Below are positions 1 through 10,458 of a stretch of 64,000 nucleotides of DNA, piece by piece (the stretch's first letter is position 1; every line of letters starts with the position of its first letter). The stretch is from Xenoacremonium recifei (Eukaryota > Ascomycota > Sordariomycetes > Hypocreales > Nectriaceae). Position numbers and translations under genes: made by a program. The notes beneath the pieces were generated by a model. It was not told where the DNA came from. It saw nothing but the letters and a program-made list of their open reading frames with translations, and made no database searches. Where the stretch lies: the NCBI GenBank assembly GCA_012184525.1, contig WOFQ01000047.1, positions 1 to 64,000 of the forward strand. The letters run 5' to 3'.

Positions 1-6
1 TTTTTC

Positions 7-36
7 CCCAACTAAGGGACGGAGCCCTTAGTTGGG
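7..36. repeat. 12-bp perfect inverted repeat (hairpin)
   Basis: Positions 7-18 (CCCAACTAAGGG) and 25-36 are exact reverse complements around a 6-nt loop, ACGGAG. It lies about 400 nt upstream of the first gene. It could be a regulatory hairpin or the end of an element cut by the window edge. Function is not inferable. Confidence 0.8.
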
Positions 37-221
37 CTGTGTGGTTGACCCACCCGAGACCAACGGGTAACGGGCTGATTATTGCCAGTAGGGCTGACTG
101 GCTGGCCCTTTCGACTACTGGCCTATGGCTTATGCAGGCGGCTTAACGAAGCTGCTGCAGCTCGCCCATTCCATCGGGGCCTTCTCCCTTTCACTCTTCT
201 CCTCCTCCTGAATGCCCTCAG

Positions 222-242
222 CTGCTGCTGCTGCTGCTGCTC
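222..242. repeat. CTG trinucleotide run
   Basis: About six to seven CTG/GCT units lie in the presumed 5' leader or promoter of the first gene. Several overlapping ORFs here are low-complexity by-products of the run. Confidence 0.7.
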
Positions 243-434
243 CCTGCCGCTGAAGGACTCTCCCTCCCGTCCTCTCCCCGCAATCGCAATCGCGCCGTCG
301 CATTCCGCTCCCGCCGTGCGATCCCTTCCTTTTCCAACGTCGATCCTCGAGCCCGCCATGTGACAGCTTGCCCGGAGCGCTCATTCACCCCCAACCCGCA
401 CCGAGATCTTTTCTTTCCGCCACGGCGACGGACC

Positions 435-2665
435 ATGTCGATGTCGTCGTCGTCGCGCGGCCGCCCCGTGTCGCGATTCTGGGCCGACGACGAGGAGATG
501 GCCAAGAAGGACGATGATCTTCACCTCCCCGGCCACTCGCGCCATGGCCATGCCGGACAATGGCGAGCCTCGGCCCCTCGCCCGCGCTTTGTTGCCCGCC
601 TGGGCATCTACGCCTGCGTGGTGATCCTGTTCTTCGTCGCCGTCTACGAGCTGGCCGTGACGCTGGGCACCTCGGTCAGCGCCAGCCTCGACGCGGGTGG
701 CGCCCGGACAGTCTCCCAGCCGGATCACCAGCAGGTACCAATACCAGACAAGCCCGCCGATATCGCGAATCCCTACCCGTATACGTACAATGGCCCGGTC
801 CGGTTCCTGGAGCTCGCGCGGTCGCTGCACGCCATCACACTTACTGGGGGCAACTCCCAGAAGAACAAGAATGTCCTCTTCGCAGCCGCCAACCTGAGGA
901 GTGCTGCGACTCTGCTGCCCATGGCCTGTCAGATGGCTGGCGAGGGCGATAATCACGTCCACTTCGCTCTCTCGGGCAGGACCGACATCTCCATGGACGA
1001 GCTGCTCAAGGTCAATGGCATTGACGACAGTTGCAAGCTGTTCCTCCACGGTGGGCGAACCTCGAGATTCTCAGGGGGACGGTGTCTAACAGGATTACAG
1101 ATGCGCGACCTGATCACGCCGCAACCTCGACCGACACGAGAATGACCCTCGTTTCCGCTCGTGCTCTCTGTGAGACCGCCCGTTCGACATATCCCTTCTA
1201 TCCGGCTTTCTAATTGCGATCTTACTAGACCATATCAACACCTACATGCACCCTCAAGCCGTTATCATCGACGGCACCGATACCGAGGAGGAGACCTTCC
1301 AAAAAGGCTTTCAGGACCAGATTCGGGCAACGCGTGCTGCCCTTATTGAGCTTCCTGAGCGAGCGAACGCTCGACTCGGATGGCTCACCAAGCTCGATTC
1401 TTCAGCCCTGGCGGGTAAGCACCCATACCTCAGATTTCTCACCCACGATCTCCTGCTAACAGTCCCCGATAAGTCTGGAACAAGGTCCATTTCGATATCC
1501 TGATCCAGGCTCCTGCGAAGGGCTCTGGCAATTTGAGACGACTCCTTCATTCCCTGGCCCATGCCGATTTGAGCGCCGTTTCAGTGCCTCACCTCACGAT
1601 TGAGCTTCCGACTGTGATAGAACCGAATCTGGAGAGAATTGTGGGCGATTTCAGGTGGCCTCCGTGGAGTTTCGATGCTTTGGGCCAATCCCAAACGTTC
1701 TCTCTCCGTCACCGGATTCCGCGTCAGAAGATGACGGAAGAAGAGAGTTCAGTACGGTTCATGGAGTCGTTCTGGCCTAGACATCCATCGCATTCTCATG
1801 TCCTTGTCCTTTCGCCTCACACAGAGATTTCACCTCAATTCTTTAATTGTCAGTCCCCTGTCTACTCTGTACCAAAATTGTGCTAATATTCTTAGATGTC
1901 AAATACTCTCTTTTGCATCATCGCTATTCGCTTACCGCTCTGCTGGAGGAATGGGACAGGAAATTGATGGGAATCAGCTTCCAGCATCCTAATACGCTTC
2001 TGGACACAGCAACCCCCTTCAAAGCCCCTGCGGCCGATAAAGTGGGAAATAAGGAGCCACCATTTTTGTGGCAAGCCCCTAGCAGCGATGCCGTCCTGTA
2101 TATGGGTGAGAAGTGGGTTGAACTCCACGGCTATGTCTCGCAATTGCTGGATAATCAGCATGCAAGTGGCGAAGCACCCGCTATGCTGGCCAAGAAGGAG
2201 GTCAGCAAGAAGCACCCCTCATGGCTGGAGCATGTCTTGCAACTCTCAAGGCTTCGCGGCTACGTGATGCTCTACCCCAACCAGGGGACCGCGGGCGCCA
2301 TAATTGGCGTTCATACCGATCTATACGATAAGCCGGAGGAGTATGTTGGTCAGGAAACAGAGAATGACGGTGAGCCAGGGGAGGAGGATGCTGCGACGGA
2401 GGTTTTCGACGCCGGCTCTCAGGTCGACATGATGGTCACCCTTCCCCAGGGCGGCGTCTTCCTCCCGTTGAAGGGCCTCCCCGTGATGTCATGGGACGGC
2501 ACGCCTGCGGAGGATTCACAAATTGAGTCTGCTGCAAAGCAATACGCGAAGCAGTTCCGGCTCGAGGTCGGTGGGTGCACAGCAGAGAAGCTGAAAGAAG
2601 ATCCCGAGGCGGACAAATATGCTCGCGATCTATTCTGTAATAGTAAGAGCAACGTTGCCAACTAG
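435..2665 (+). CDS. Type II membrane protein, putative Golgi glycosyltransferase family
   Basis: Five exons: 435-1050, 1101-1169, 1229-1414, 1474-1848 and 1896-2665. They join in frame to 671 residues. All introns are GT-AG and 47-59 nt. The start is the first ATG of the open frame; the frame is open further up but without an ATG. Residues 1-54 are polar and cytosolic-like. Residues about 55-78 form one hydrophobic anchor (LGIYACVVILFFVAVYELAV), and the rest has no membrane span, giving a type II (Golgi/ER lumenal) topology. The joined protein contains the stretches DARPDHAATSTDTRM and YMHPQAVIIDG. I associate these with a conserved fungal family often labelled glycosyltransferase 2, but I cannot name a catalytic motif. 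The enzymatic role is an inference. Confidence 0.72.
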
Positions 2666-2847
2666 GCAGTCTTGCAATATGGGTAACATGGAGTCGGAAT
2701 GGGAATTTGGGACATCATGCGCCAGGGACAGCGAGTTTTCTATCATGCACTTTTGAAGCGTCGAGGGCGAGCTTGAGATTACTTCTGCAATATGGAAAGA
2801 TAGTTATGGGTATATTTGTAAGAAAAGGGTACAGGACAAACAATCTA

Positions 2848-3662
2848 TTATACGAAAAAGGGTATCGCAATTGCGTTGGCGAAGCTGGAGCTCTGCGTCG
2901 TGAGGCTCGAGCTTGATGTCGAGTCGCGGATCTTAGCGATGATGAGCAGCACGATGCACGTGCCCACGATGCAAAACGCTGTGATGGCCAAGATCTAGAG
3001 GTGTTCAGCGTATGCCCCGTTAACCGATTTTGACAAAGAAAGGGAGGGAATGGTTTACCGCGTGAGTCTTCCACCCCGTCTGCACAATAGCAGCTCTCTT
3101 GCTATACTTGTTTACGGTGGCTAAGAAGCAATCAGCTATGTGATCTCGCAGAGGTCGACTTAGTAAGACTCACTGATGTAGTTCCCCAAACCGGCGAATA
3201 GCGTCATCACGGACAGCACCCAGAAGATAGTGCCGAGCGGTTTGGACATGCGCAACTCCAGCTTTGAAGGCTCGCTCTTGAGATGAAAGGATAGCGTGAT
3301 AGCGACGGATACAACGGCCATGTAAATAGACAGGCGGATGTACGAAAGTACAGCTGCTGCTGTTAGCTGCACTTCATCCAATTCAGACCCTCGCGAGACG
3401 GGGACGCACTCCTCTCATTAGCGCAGTGATCCCGCGCGTCGCTGCTCTCATTCTCAAATAGCAACGGGCTAATATACGGCCATTGGAAGAACGGCGTCGG
3501 GTGATCGGACCTGTGCATGTCAGCGAGGCGGCAGAGCAGAGAGAGTGAGGATTGCGCGGACCCGAGAGCGCCGACTTCGATGGGATCTGCGAAGGTTGAG
3601 AGGGGCGCGCAGCAACGCGTGGTGAGGTCTTCGTCGTCAATGGCTGGCGGCGGAAGAGACAT
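2848..3662 (-). CDS. DUF202-domain small membrane protein (YidH/Vtc1-like)
   Basis: Four exons on the minus strand: 3662-3410, 3359-3174, 3120-3059 and 2994-2848. They give about 215 residues with GT-AG introns of 50-64 nt. Splicing regenerates the DUF202 signature NER-T-AAVLSYIRLSIY (Glu-Arg-Thr followed by a helix). Then come a second span (PLGTIFWVLSVMTLFAGLGNYI), a basic linker NKYSKRAAIVQTGWKTH and a third span (ILAITAFCIVGTCIVLLII). Three TM helices with this layout match the DUF202 fold, which is also used by the Vtc1 subunit of the vacuolar polyphosphate polymerase. This protein has a longer N-terminal tail than Vtc1 and is more likely one of the uncharacterised fungal DUF202 proteins. 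The C-terminal tail is Ser-rich. Confidence 0.82.
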
Positions 3663-4051
3663 TTTCAAGGTGCCTTAGGATTTCGTAGGGGAGGGGTGAA
3701 GATTGGTGAAGGAGTCGGAGGGTGAGATGAGATGAGATGAGATGTAATGGTTGTGTCTTGTGACGATGTTGAAGTTGGAGGTGTGGTGTGGCGTTAGTGT
3801 GGCATTGCGCAATTTGTGGCTAGTGGTGTCTCAGTTGCTACACGTATAACTGGACTTCCTCAATTAACAGGGCAGAAGATCGGGGTCTGCACTCTTTATA
3901 TTGTTATTAGATTGTCAGAATGAAAGTGACCCTTTTTCGGTGTTTATTGGTATCGAAGGATATTTAATGATCCTTGGTGCTTGTCAAAACCTTCCAGCTA
4001 TACAACATGTATGCCCCCCTTTGCGTCTCCAATCTCTTCCTCTACCCAAGT
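3663..4051. other. Intergenic, with short GATGA repeat
   Basis: This is the upstream region of the DUF202 gene and the 3' flank of the ABC ATPase gene. It contains four to five copies of the pentamer GATGA at about 3723-3744. No ORF in it resembles a gene. Confidence 0.7.
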
Positions 4052-6004
4052 CTAAAAACCCCAGACCTCATTCCAACGCCTCTCCTCCTCTCCGAGTGGC
4101 CCATCAAGTCGTCCAAATCTCGCGGCCTCACCAGTGTTCGCCTCCGGCAAGCACACCCATTCCCTCACACAATCAGGCACTTCCTCCTTGATGTGCGCGA
4201 TGCAAATCAGAGCCTGCTGATCCGACAGACCTGGGACCGTAACAGTGCCGTTCTTCGCGGCGTCGCTCTCCACGATTTCCTGCCCCTGGTACGTTTTCGA
4301 CTCGCCCTCGTTTAAGAACAGCGTACACTTGTCCCGGACGGCGTCATCCATGCCGCTAAAGGCTTCGTCGAGGACGACAATGTCTGGCGACTTGATCATG
4401 GACCGGATGAACAGGGCGATGCGTTGGGCACTGAACGAAAGACCGCCGAACATGTAGTTGTCCGCCCAGGACAGATCCTCGTGGTTGGTGGTTGAATGAT
4501 ACACAGGGTTGAGCTCAGGCGCGAACCATCGCAGAACCGCCTCAACTCTTTTGTTTGCCTCAGCATCAAGCTTTGGTCTGGCGCGGAACGTCTCGGCCCA
4601 GGCATTTTCAATGACTTGCCTCACAGTCAGGCCTCGGGGCATGTGTTGATGCACCTCGGGACTGGAGTGCCCAATTCGAGACTGAATATCCCAGAACGTC
4701 AAGGGCCGCTCTCCTGATCCTGGCTCTGGGAGACGACTACGGCCGAAGAGTCGGATAGGGAGCGAATATGACTGGGGATGGTCCGAGCAAAGAAGCGATA
4801 CGATGGTTGTCTTTCCAGAGCCGTTAGGCCCAAAGACACCCCATCGCTCGCCTCGACGAACGGTCCAGATCAAACCATCCTTCTCGCCTTCGGGCGTCTG
4901 TTGGGTCCAGTTTCCAAGCGCGATCCGATCGCGGTACTGAACTTTGCATCCGTCCATTTCCACAAGGGGGTCGGCATTGGGATTGACTGGCTTGAGGCTG
5001 TTGGTGGATTGCTGATGATGAACGTCGTTGCTACTGACGCGGTGACTGGACAGCTCGCTGGCGGAGAGTACACGCCCAATGTCGACGAGCGAATGAAGCG
5101 GCAACTTATCATCTTCAATGATAGTGCCCTTTTTCACACCAGTAATATACTTCTGCAAGCCATCAAGAACCTCTTCCTTGGGGCCCATGGAGCTGACCTG
5201 GCAGTCGGTCCTTAGATAAACCAGGTGAGTCACCCAATCTGGAACCGGGTCCTGGGGTCTCGCACTGAGAACGAGTCTCGGGCTGGCTTGTTCGGCCAGT
5301 GAGTGAAGTAGAGGGCTCAAGCCTGAGACGGTAGGCGGGTCAAGTCCCATGAAAGGCTCATCCAGCAGCAGAACCTCGGGCCTGGTCAGCAGTGCCCTTG
5401 CAATGCGAGCTCGCCGGCCTTGTCCATTGCTCAAGAAGGACACGGGAAGCACGAGAAGATGTTCCAGCTTCAAGTCTCTGACCACACGCTTGAACAACTC
5501 CGGTGAGATGGTACCGTCATCGTCCTCGCCTGGCTTCTTCTCCAACGGGTTCAGCTCGGTCTGGCCTAACAAGAAGTCTTGGAGTGAGAAATCGGTGATC
5601 TCCCTCTTGGACTCGTACCGTGCCGACAGATAGGCCGAAGTGCCCACGGAGCCTCCCATCCCTCCGCTCATCGTCTCAGCATCAAAGCCCACATACTGCA
5701 CCGCCCTCATGGGCGTCTTCAGTCGCTCCGAAACCGCATCAGTAGACAGGTAGGGGTACGATCTAGCCGTAGGCGGATCACAGAGCAATCGTCCTCTTAA
5801 AGCTTGAAGGAATGTCGTCTTGCCGGACAGAGAAGGCCCGATGACGCACCAATTCCGGGGTGATGACGAAGTCGAGGGCAGCTCGAAGCTCAGGTTGTTG
5901 AAGAGAGGTGGGTTCGGAATCACCGAAGTCGCACTGGGATGCTGGCGGTAAAAGGTGCCATTGGCGATGCGGATGATAGGCGCGCGAGACGAGAGGGACC
6001 TCAT
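4052..6004 (-). CDS. Soluble twin-ABC ATPase (YDR061W/ModF-like)
   Basis: Intronless, 650 residues. There are two ATP-binding cassettes and no membrane spans, so this is not itself a transporter channel. Cassette 1 has Walker A GPSLSGKTT, signature-like LSNGQGRRARIARAL and Walker B VLLLDEPF. Cassette 2 has Walker A GPNGSGKTT, signature GGLSFSAQRIALF and Walker B DIVVLDEAF. The first Walker A has Leu-Ser where Gly is usual, and both signature motifs are divergent from LSGGQ. The arrangement resembles yeast YDR061W and its fission-yeast relative, which are thought to be mitochondrial, and bacterial ModF. The Ser/Arg-rich N-terminus (MRSLSSRAPIIRIANGTFYR) could be a weak mitochondrial presequence. 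It diverges from ASK1 with 327 nt between the starts. Confidence 0.88.
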   Translation of the reverse strand: MRSLSSRAPIIRIANGTFYRQHPSATSVIPNPPLFNNLSFELPSTSSSPRNWCVIGPSLSGKTTFLQALRGRLLCDPPTARSYPYLSTDAVSERLKTPMRAVQYVGFDAETMSGGMGGSVGTSAYLSARYESKREITDFSLQDFLLGQTELNPLEKKPGEDDDGTISPELFKRVVRDLKLEHLLVLPVSFLSNGQGRRARIARALLTRPEVLLLDEPFMGLDPPTVSGLSPLLHSLAEQASPRLVLSARPQDPVPDWVTHLVYLRTDCQVSSMGPKEEVLDGLQKYITGVKKGTIIEDDKLPLHSLVDIGRVLSASELSSHRVSSNDVHHQQSTNSLKPVNPNADPLVEMDGCKVQYRDRIALGNWTQQTPEGEKDGLIWTVRRGERWGVFGPNGSGKTTIVSLLCSDHPQSYSLPIRLFGRSRLPEPGSGERPLTFWDIQSRIGHSSPEVHQHMPRGLTVRQVIENAWAETFRARPKLDAEANKRVEAVLRWFAPELNPVYHSTTNHEDLSWADNYMFGGLSFSAQRIALFIRSMIKSPDIVVLDEAFSGMDDAVRDKCTLFLNEGESKTYQGQEIVESDAAKNGTVTVPGLSDQQALICIAHIKEEVPDCVREWVCLPEANTGEAARFGRLDGPLGEEERRWNEVWGF

Positions 6005-6331
6005 GGCGTCTGGATGTAGCCCATTGATTGCTCAAGGGGCATCCTGGGGTTGTAAAGAGCTAGAAGAGAAAGACTTGGAGGAGCGAGGTGAGTCAGGACT
6101 CGGAGCTCTCGAAGCTGTCAACATTAATTGTAGGCCTTCCGTAATTTACGTCAGTTATTTCCGGCGGACGGACCGTTAACAGGATTACCTAATGTGGGGT
6201 ATTTTCTGGGGATGCTCCGAGTCGGAAGTTGACATGAAGCTGCCCCTCATCGCGTCTCCACGCGTCTGATTTATCGTCACTACAACAATCTCGCGAGAAC
6301 ATCAACAACCACCGCAAGGCAAACTCCCACC
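6005..6331. promoter_or_regulatory. Shared divergent promoter, ABC ATPase / ASK1
   Basis: Only 327 nt separate the two start codons (minus-strand ATG at 6004, plus-strand ATG at 6332), so the two genes must share or abut promoters. I see no clear TATA box. Confidence 0.6.
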
Positions 6332-7738
6332 ATGTCGAGACCGAGCTCTACAACCCCGCGCAACCTGACGCTGACGGAGGAGCTTGAGAGGCTGGAGCAG
6401 TCTATCACTCTGACTCTCCAGGGTAAATTAATCCTAGCCGTCCCTCCTGTGAGATGGTTCTGACTGGTAGCGCAGAAATCGACAGCAACTTCAGCAAGGC
6501 GCATCGCATTGTGACAACTAGCATTCTGCCCTTGGTCGAGCAATATGGAGAGCATTCCCGCGCCGTTTGGGAAGCTTCAAAGGTACGAATTTTCTCTAGC
6601 TATTACCTTGAGAAACACTAGAGGCTGATATTACTGTCCTGCAGTTCTGGAAACAATTCTTCGAGGCTTCTGCCAACGTCTCCCTCTCCGGCTATGAAGA
6701 GCTAGCCAACGATGACGAAACCACCACCGCCGAAGAAAGCACAGCGATGAGAGACGACACGACTGCAGACTACACGGCCGCCCATACCGAAGACATGACA
6801 GCGACCACGGGCGCCGAACGCTCGGAGCTCCATGCCGAGGACTCGCTCCTGGACGATGCCGAACTTACGGGGAGTACACCCCGTCCGCCAGCGAGCAAGA
6901 CGATGAAGACGCAGTTCGCCAGCCTCGAATCGCCGTACGAAGCCATGAAGCGCGAGATGGAAGGCGAGGAGACAACTGTCCTTGAGGATGAGGACTCGAC
7001 CGTCCTATTCGCGCAGCACACTGCTCGGTTGCCCGACATGTCTATGACTCCGCGCAACTCCCTCGGTGCTGAGGTCACTGGAGAGCAATCTGCCCAGCCG
7101 CGCAACAAAGATCCGCTGCTGCATCGCGTTCTGGACAAGACATACCGCATCCAGGCCACTCCTCACAAGCCGGCTCTACGCCTGTCGCCGCTGAAGAGCC
7201 GCGATGGCAAGAAGGACACCCCCAAGTGGAAGGACGACTCTCCCATGTCCTCGCCCGAGATGGCCGTGCCGACACTGCGCAGCGAGGTCTTCATGTCGCC
7301 GTTCAAGACCAACGCCCGCGCACGTCTTGCAGCAGCGACGCAGGGGCCCCGAACACCGGGTGTTAGCGTGCAGACGCCTGCAACATCGAGAAAGACACGC
7401 GATGTGTTTGCGGAGGAAGCAAGCGCCAAGGGGAAGGGGAAGTATGAGATTGACTGGGAGAGCGATGAGGACGGCGACATCGACGTGTATGCAGGGATGA
7501 GCCCGCCAAAGACGATCCAGTTTGCGCTGCCACCGTCGAAGCTCTTGCAGACTCCTGGTAAGTCACCCGACATGTAAGCGGAAGTTTTAAGTCTAGTGCT
7601 GACCATCATTTAGCGAGGGAGGCAAGCAAGAGGATCGTTGACGATATTCTGATTGATGCAGGTGCTGACCCTAACTCGTCAGAGTACAGTCCGACGATGG
7701 TCAAGATGAACGAAGATATTCTCAATGACAGTTTCTAA
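6332..7738 (+). CDS. ASK1: DASH/Dam1 complex subunit Ask1
   Basis: Exons 6332-6422, 6476-6582, 6645-7557 and 7614-7738 join in frame to 411 residues. The N-terminal 75 residues carry the Ask1 signature: LTLTEELERLEQSITLTLQE, then NFSKAHRIVTTSILPLVEQY, then an aromatic stretch FWKQFFEASA. Ask1 is a subunit of the DASH ring, which couples kinetochores to microtubules in mitosis. The remainder is acidic, Ser/Thr-rich and probably disordered. It contains several SP/TP sites (for example TPRPPAS, SPLKS and SPPKT) consistent with the Cdk phosphorylation known for this family. The C-terminus REASKRIVDDILIDAGADPN forms a short predicted helix. The start ATG has a good context (CCACCATGTCG). Confidence 0.93.
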
Positions 7739-7903
7739 GGCTAGAAAATAGACTAAATAAAACGTGTTGACTATTCTAAAGGAGCAGTCAAAGGTGTCTA
7801 GAAGAACGGTATCCCAAGTGGTTCCTCCTCATCTTGCGCTCATCAAACACATGCGACTTCATTCCTCATTCAAATATCGTAACCCTCATCTCATCTCTAC
7901 CAT

Positions 7904-8312
7904 TTACATCTGGAACTTGATCTGCGACTTGAGGGCCTGCTCCTGGAGCTTCTTGGCATCAATTTCAGCCTGCTTCTTCTTTCCCTGGTCCTTGTTCACC
8001 AGGGTTGCCGAAGACGAGGCGATAGAGGCGGCATCATTGGCCGGGGCTGGAAATGATGTGTTAGGGTGATGCTTGTTGCGGGTGACACGAGGAAATAAGC
8101 TTACTGTTAGAGTTGGGGTTGGCGTCGCTAGGCATAATGGGCGATTTTGGGGCAATGCTTAAGATGCTGTTGATTGCTTTGAGCGATTGTTCTAATTGTG
8201 ATTGTATTTCTTGTCTGTGACTGATCTCCAAGTCTAAACTAGGCTCTTCACGTCTTCTTATACCTCGAGTCTTATCGAACCCCAAAGTCCCAGGTCGAAG
8301 GCTCATCATCAT
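7904..8312 (-). CDS. Small coiled-coil hypothetical protein
   Basis: Two exons, 8312-8105 and 8046-7904, join through a 58-nt intron with a GTAAGC donor and TTCCAG acceptor to give 116 residues. Three consecutive in-frame ATGs (8312, 8309, 8306) could start it. It has a helical segment rich in Glu/Gln/Leu (ISHRQEIQSQLEQSLKAINS), a Pro/Asn/Ser linker, and a second charged helix (QGKKKQAEIDAKKLQEQALK) at the C-terminus. It has no signal peptide or membrane span. I do not recognise the family. It converges on ASK1 with 165 nt between the stop codons. The gene is supported by coherent splicing and heptad-like composition rather than by homology. Confidence 0.55.
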
Positions 8313-8846
8313 CTTACGCAGCCTCGTTCACGGTCAGCGTGACTTGCGTGAGTCATGACGCAAAGCCTCAACGTTGCAGCCTCAGGCGACACGACAGGCA
8401 AAAATTATTACCAGAAAGGCGACGAAAGGAATGACGCCAGGCAGTGCGTGGTCTTTTTCTTGGCTGCTTGCTGCGGGGATGCGGCACAGGCGCCAAAGAC
8501 CTTTTGTTTGCTGAGGGGGAGACGTGGAAGCGTGACGCTTTCGCCGATAAGATACAAAAGAAGGCGAAGGATTATGAAGACTTTTCACCGTGCTTACGAC
8601 GATCTTAAAGATTATTTTCCGCTTTCGTCTGAACAGCCGCAGAACAGGGTCAGACAGCGATTACGAACGACATCTCGCAAATTACAACCTAGGATAAACA
8701 CACACGCCAGACACGAGTTCGGATTTCTGCGGATTGATACCAATAATAGTTCTCTGCGTATTCTCTGCGCGAATCTCAACAGGTACAAATGATATGAGAT
8801 ACCACAGCAGCATAACTTTCAACTAATTACGGCTCGGGTTCCGTTA
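8313..8846. other. Intergenic, no gene seen
   Basis: A 145-codon plus-strand ORF spans 8355-8792, but its composition looks random and it overlaps the presumed promoter of the coiled-coil gene. I do not call it. Confidence 0.55.
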
Positions 8847-9362
8847 TCAGAACTTTCTTGCCGGAGTATGCGCCTCGAACAAGGCATCGAGCTCATCAAA
8901 TGTCTTTGCCTTGGTCTCCGGGACGCAGATGAAACAGACCACAGCCAGAACGATGCCAAAGCCGAGGAAGATCAGGGCTGACTTGGGTCCCAGATTAGCC
9001 TCTTCGGCATTGACGAGGTACGGAATAGCGATGGAACAGCCCATATTGAAGAGCGAACTCGAAACGGCGGCAATGGATGTCGTCTTAGCACGCAGGCGCG
9101 AAGATGAGATCTCCCCAACAATGGTCCAACCCACGGCCCCCAAGGATACGAAGTAAAAGATGTTCCAGATAATACAGAACGAGGCCAACGCCCGGCTGTT
9201 CCAAAGGGACCCGCGACCAAAGAAACCCAAGAGACTGATGATGAACAAACAAGGAATCATGCAGTAGACGCCGAAGAGAAGCTGCTGCCTGCGACCGACG
9301 CGCTCGATGAGTAAGAAGTCGACAACTGCTTCGAATTTCTCAACATGTGCTGATAAGTTACT
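8847..9362 (-). pseudogene. Truncated MFS sugar transporter (C-terminal part)
   Basis: The minus-strand frame is open from about 9362 to the stop at 8847. It encodes only the last third of a sugar porter: the cytoplasmic-loop motif FLLIERVGRRQQLLFG, four to five hydrophobic helices, and the family C-terminal signature VPETKAKTFDELDALFE. The region coding helices 1-7, the signal for a start and the promoter are missing. Instead the sequence runs directly into the 5'-truncated remains of a GH3 gene on the other strand. Intact family members are about 500-550 residues; about 170 remain. The remaining frame has no internal stop, so the loss is probably recent or the fragment lies in a slowly decaying region. 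It is unlikely to make a working permease. Confidence 0.8.
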
Positions 9363-10172
9363 TGGCTAGTTCAGTGCAAATCAAAGTTAGCATCGGTTTC
9401 GCTGGCACCAACCATGTGCATCCATCGTCATCCGCCAGGTGGCCGCAATTTCGAATCTTTCAGTGAAGATCCGTACCTGACAGGAAGGCTTGCTACAGCA
9501 CATGTTCGGGGTCTTCAGTCGCGCGGTATTGGTGCCACGCCGAAACATTTTGTCGGTAAGTCTCCGTCGCTAACATGATTTCCAGGTTGTAGTGGACGGC
9601 GTAATGCTTATTCAATATTTAGTAGCAAATGACCAGGAGACAAAACGTTTCAGCAGCAATGCTAGAGTGCCGCCCCGTGCTCTGCCCGAAGTCTACCTAC
9701 TTCCCTTCCAGATGGCCGTTCGAGACGCCGACCCATAGTGTATGTTGACAGCATATAACAAGTTCAATAGTTATCATTGCGATGCTTCCAAGAAACCTCC
9801 CATTGACATAGCAAGAAGCGATTGGGGATGGCAGGGTGTGACGCTGACGGTCATGTGAAAGACACCGGAGGCAGCGACATTCCTAGTCAGGAGACAGTCA
9901 TTGCTTGGTTCTCTCAATGTTCACCCAGGCGATTGACACGGCCAAAGAAGCAAATCTGCGGGTTTGCCAAATCACGACTCCTGTCACCTGGGGAGGAGGA
10001 AGAAGTTAGCATTAAGGTCGACGTATATGCTTTTGGCATGTTTGATACTCGAAAAGGCACTTGGATTATCGACGCAAATCCGGAGTTCGAGATTCTCGTG
10101 GGGACAAATGCGCTGAATGCAGAGCCAGCATGGAGGATAAACGCTCCTCAGGATATAACATGGAACCACTAA
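9363..10172 (+). pseudogene. Degraded GH3 beta-glucosidase
   Basis: Plus-strand fragments match the GH3 family in order. The first piece reads SLAPTMCIHRHPPGGRNF, then EDPYLTG, then KHFV. A usable intron follows (about 9558-9622), then ANDQETKRF and LPEVYLLPFQMAVRDADP, which ends in a stop near 9738. After that are frame-broken traces of the segment just before the nucleophile loop. The sequence then jumps to the C-terminal fibronectin-III-like domain (GFAKSRLLSPGEEEE, KGTWIIDANPEFEILVG), which ends at 10172. Missing are the N-terminus, the nucleophile Asp loop, the whole second catalytic domain and any PA14 region, so this is a pseudogene with a 5' truncation, an internal deletion of several hundred codons and premature stops. 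It is not simply a copy of the intact neighbour at 12652-15186: the residues differ substantially. Confidence 0.85.
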
Positions 10173-10458
10173 CTACATTATCAGAAAATAAATAAAGTAC
10201 AAGTAGTGGCTATCCGTCATTTGCACGAATTATGTTCTCTTACTTGGCTCATATTAGAAGCTGTTGGAGAATGGACAAGCTTCAGTGAGAATTATACGGA
10301 GCTTTCGTAGCAGAGTCGCAATTCAGCGTAGATTATTGACTGCATTGATATCTCGTATTCACTTCGACAGCTTTGGGGAGTTGGCTCCTAAAATTACTGG
10401 AACTTTACCACCTCTGCCCCTTATGTAAACCCAGCCAACCCCCGTAATCAAATCCCTC

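Noticed and set aside
381..1049. 222-codon minus-strand ORF opposite the first gene
   Set aside because: It lies wholly opposite exon 1 of a well-supported spliced gene and has shadow composition.
8355..8792. 145-codon plus-strand ORF
   Set aside because: Basic, low-information sequence in the promoter of the coiled-coil gene, with no homology.
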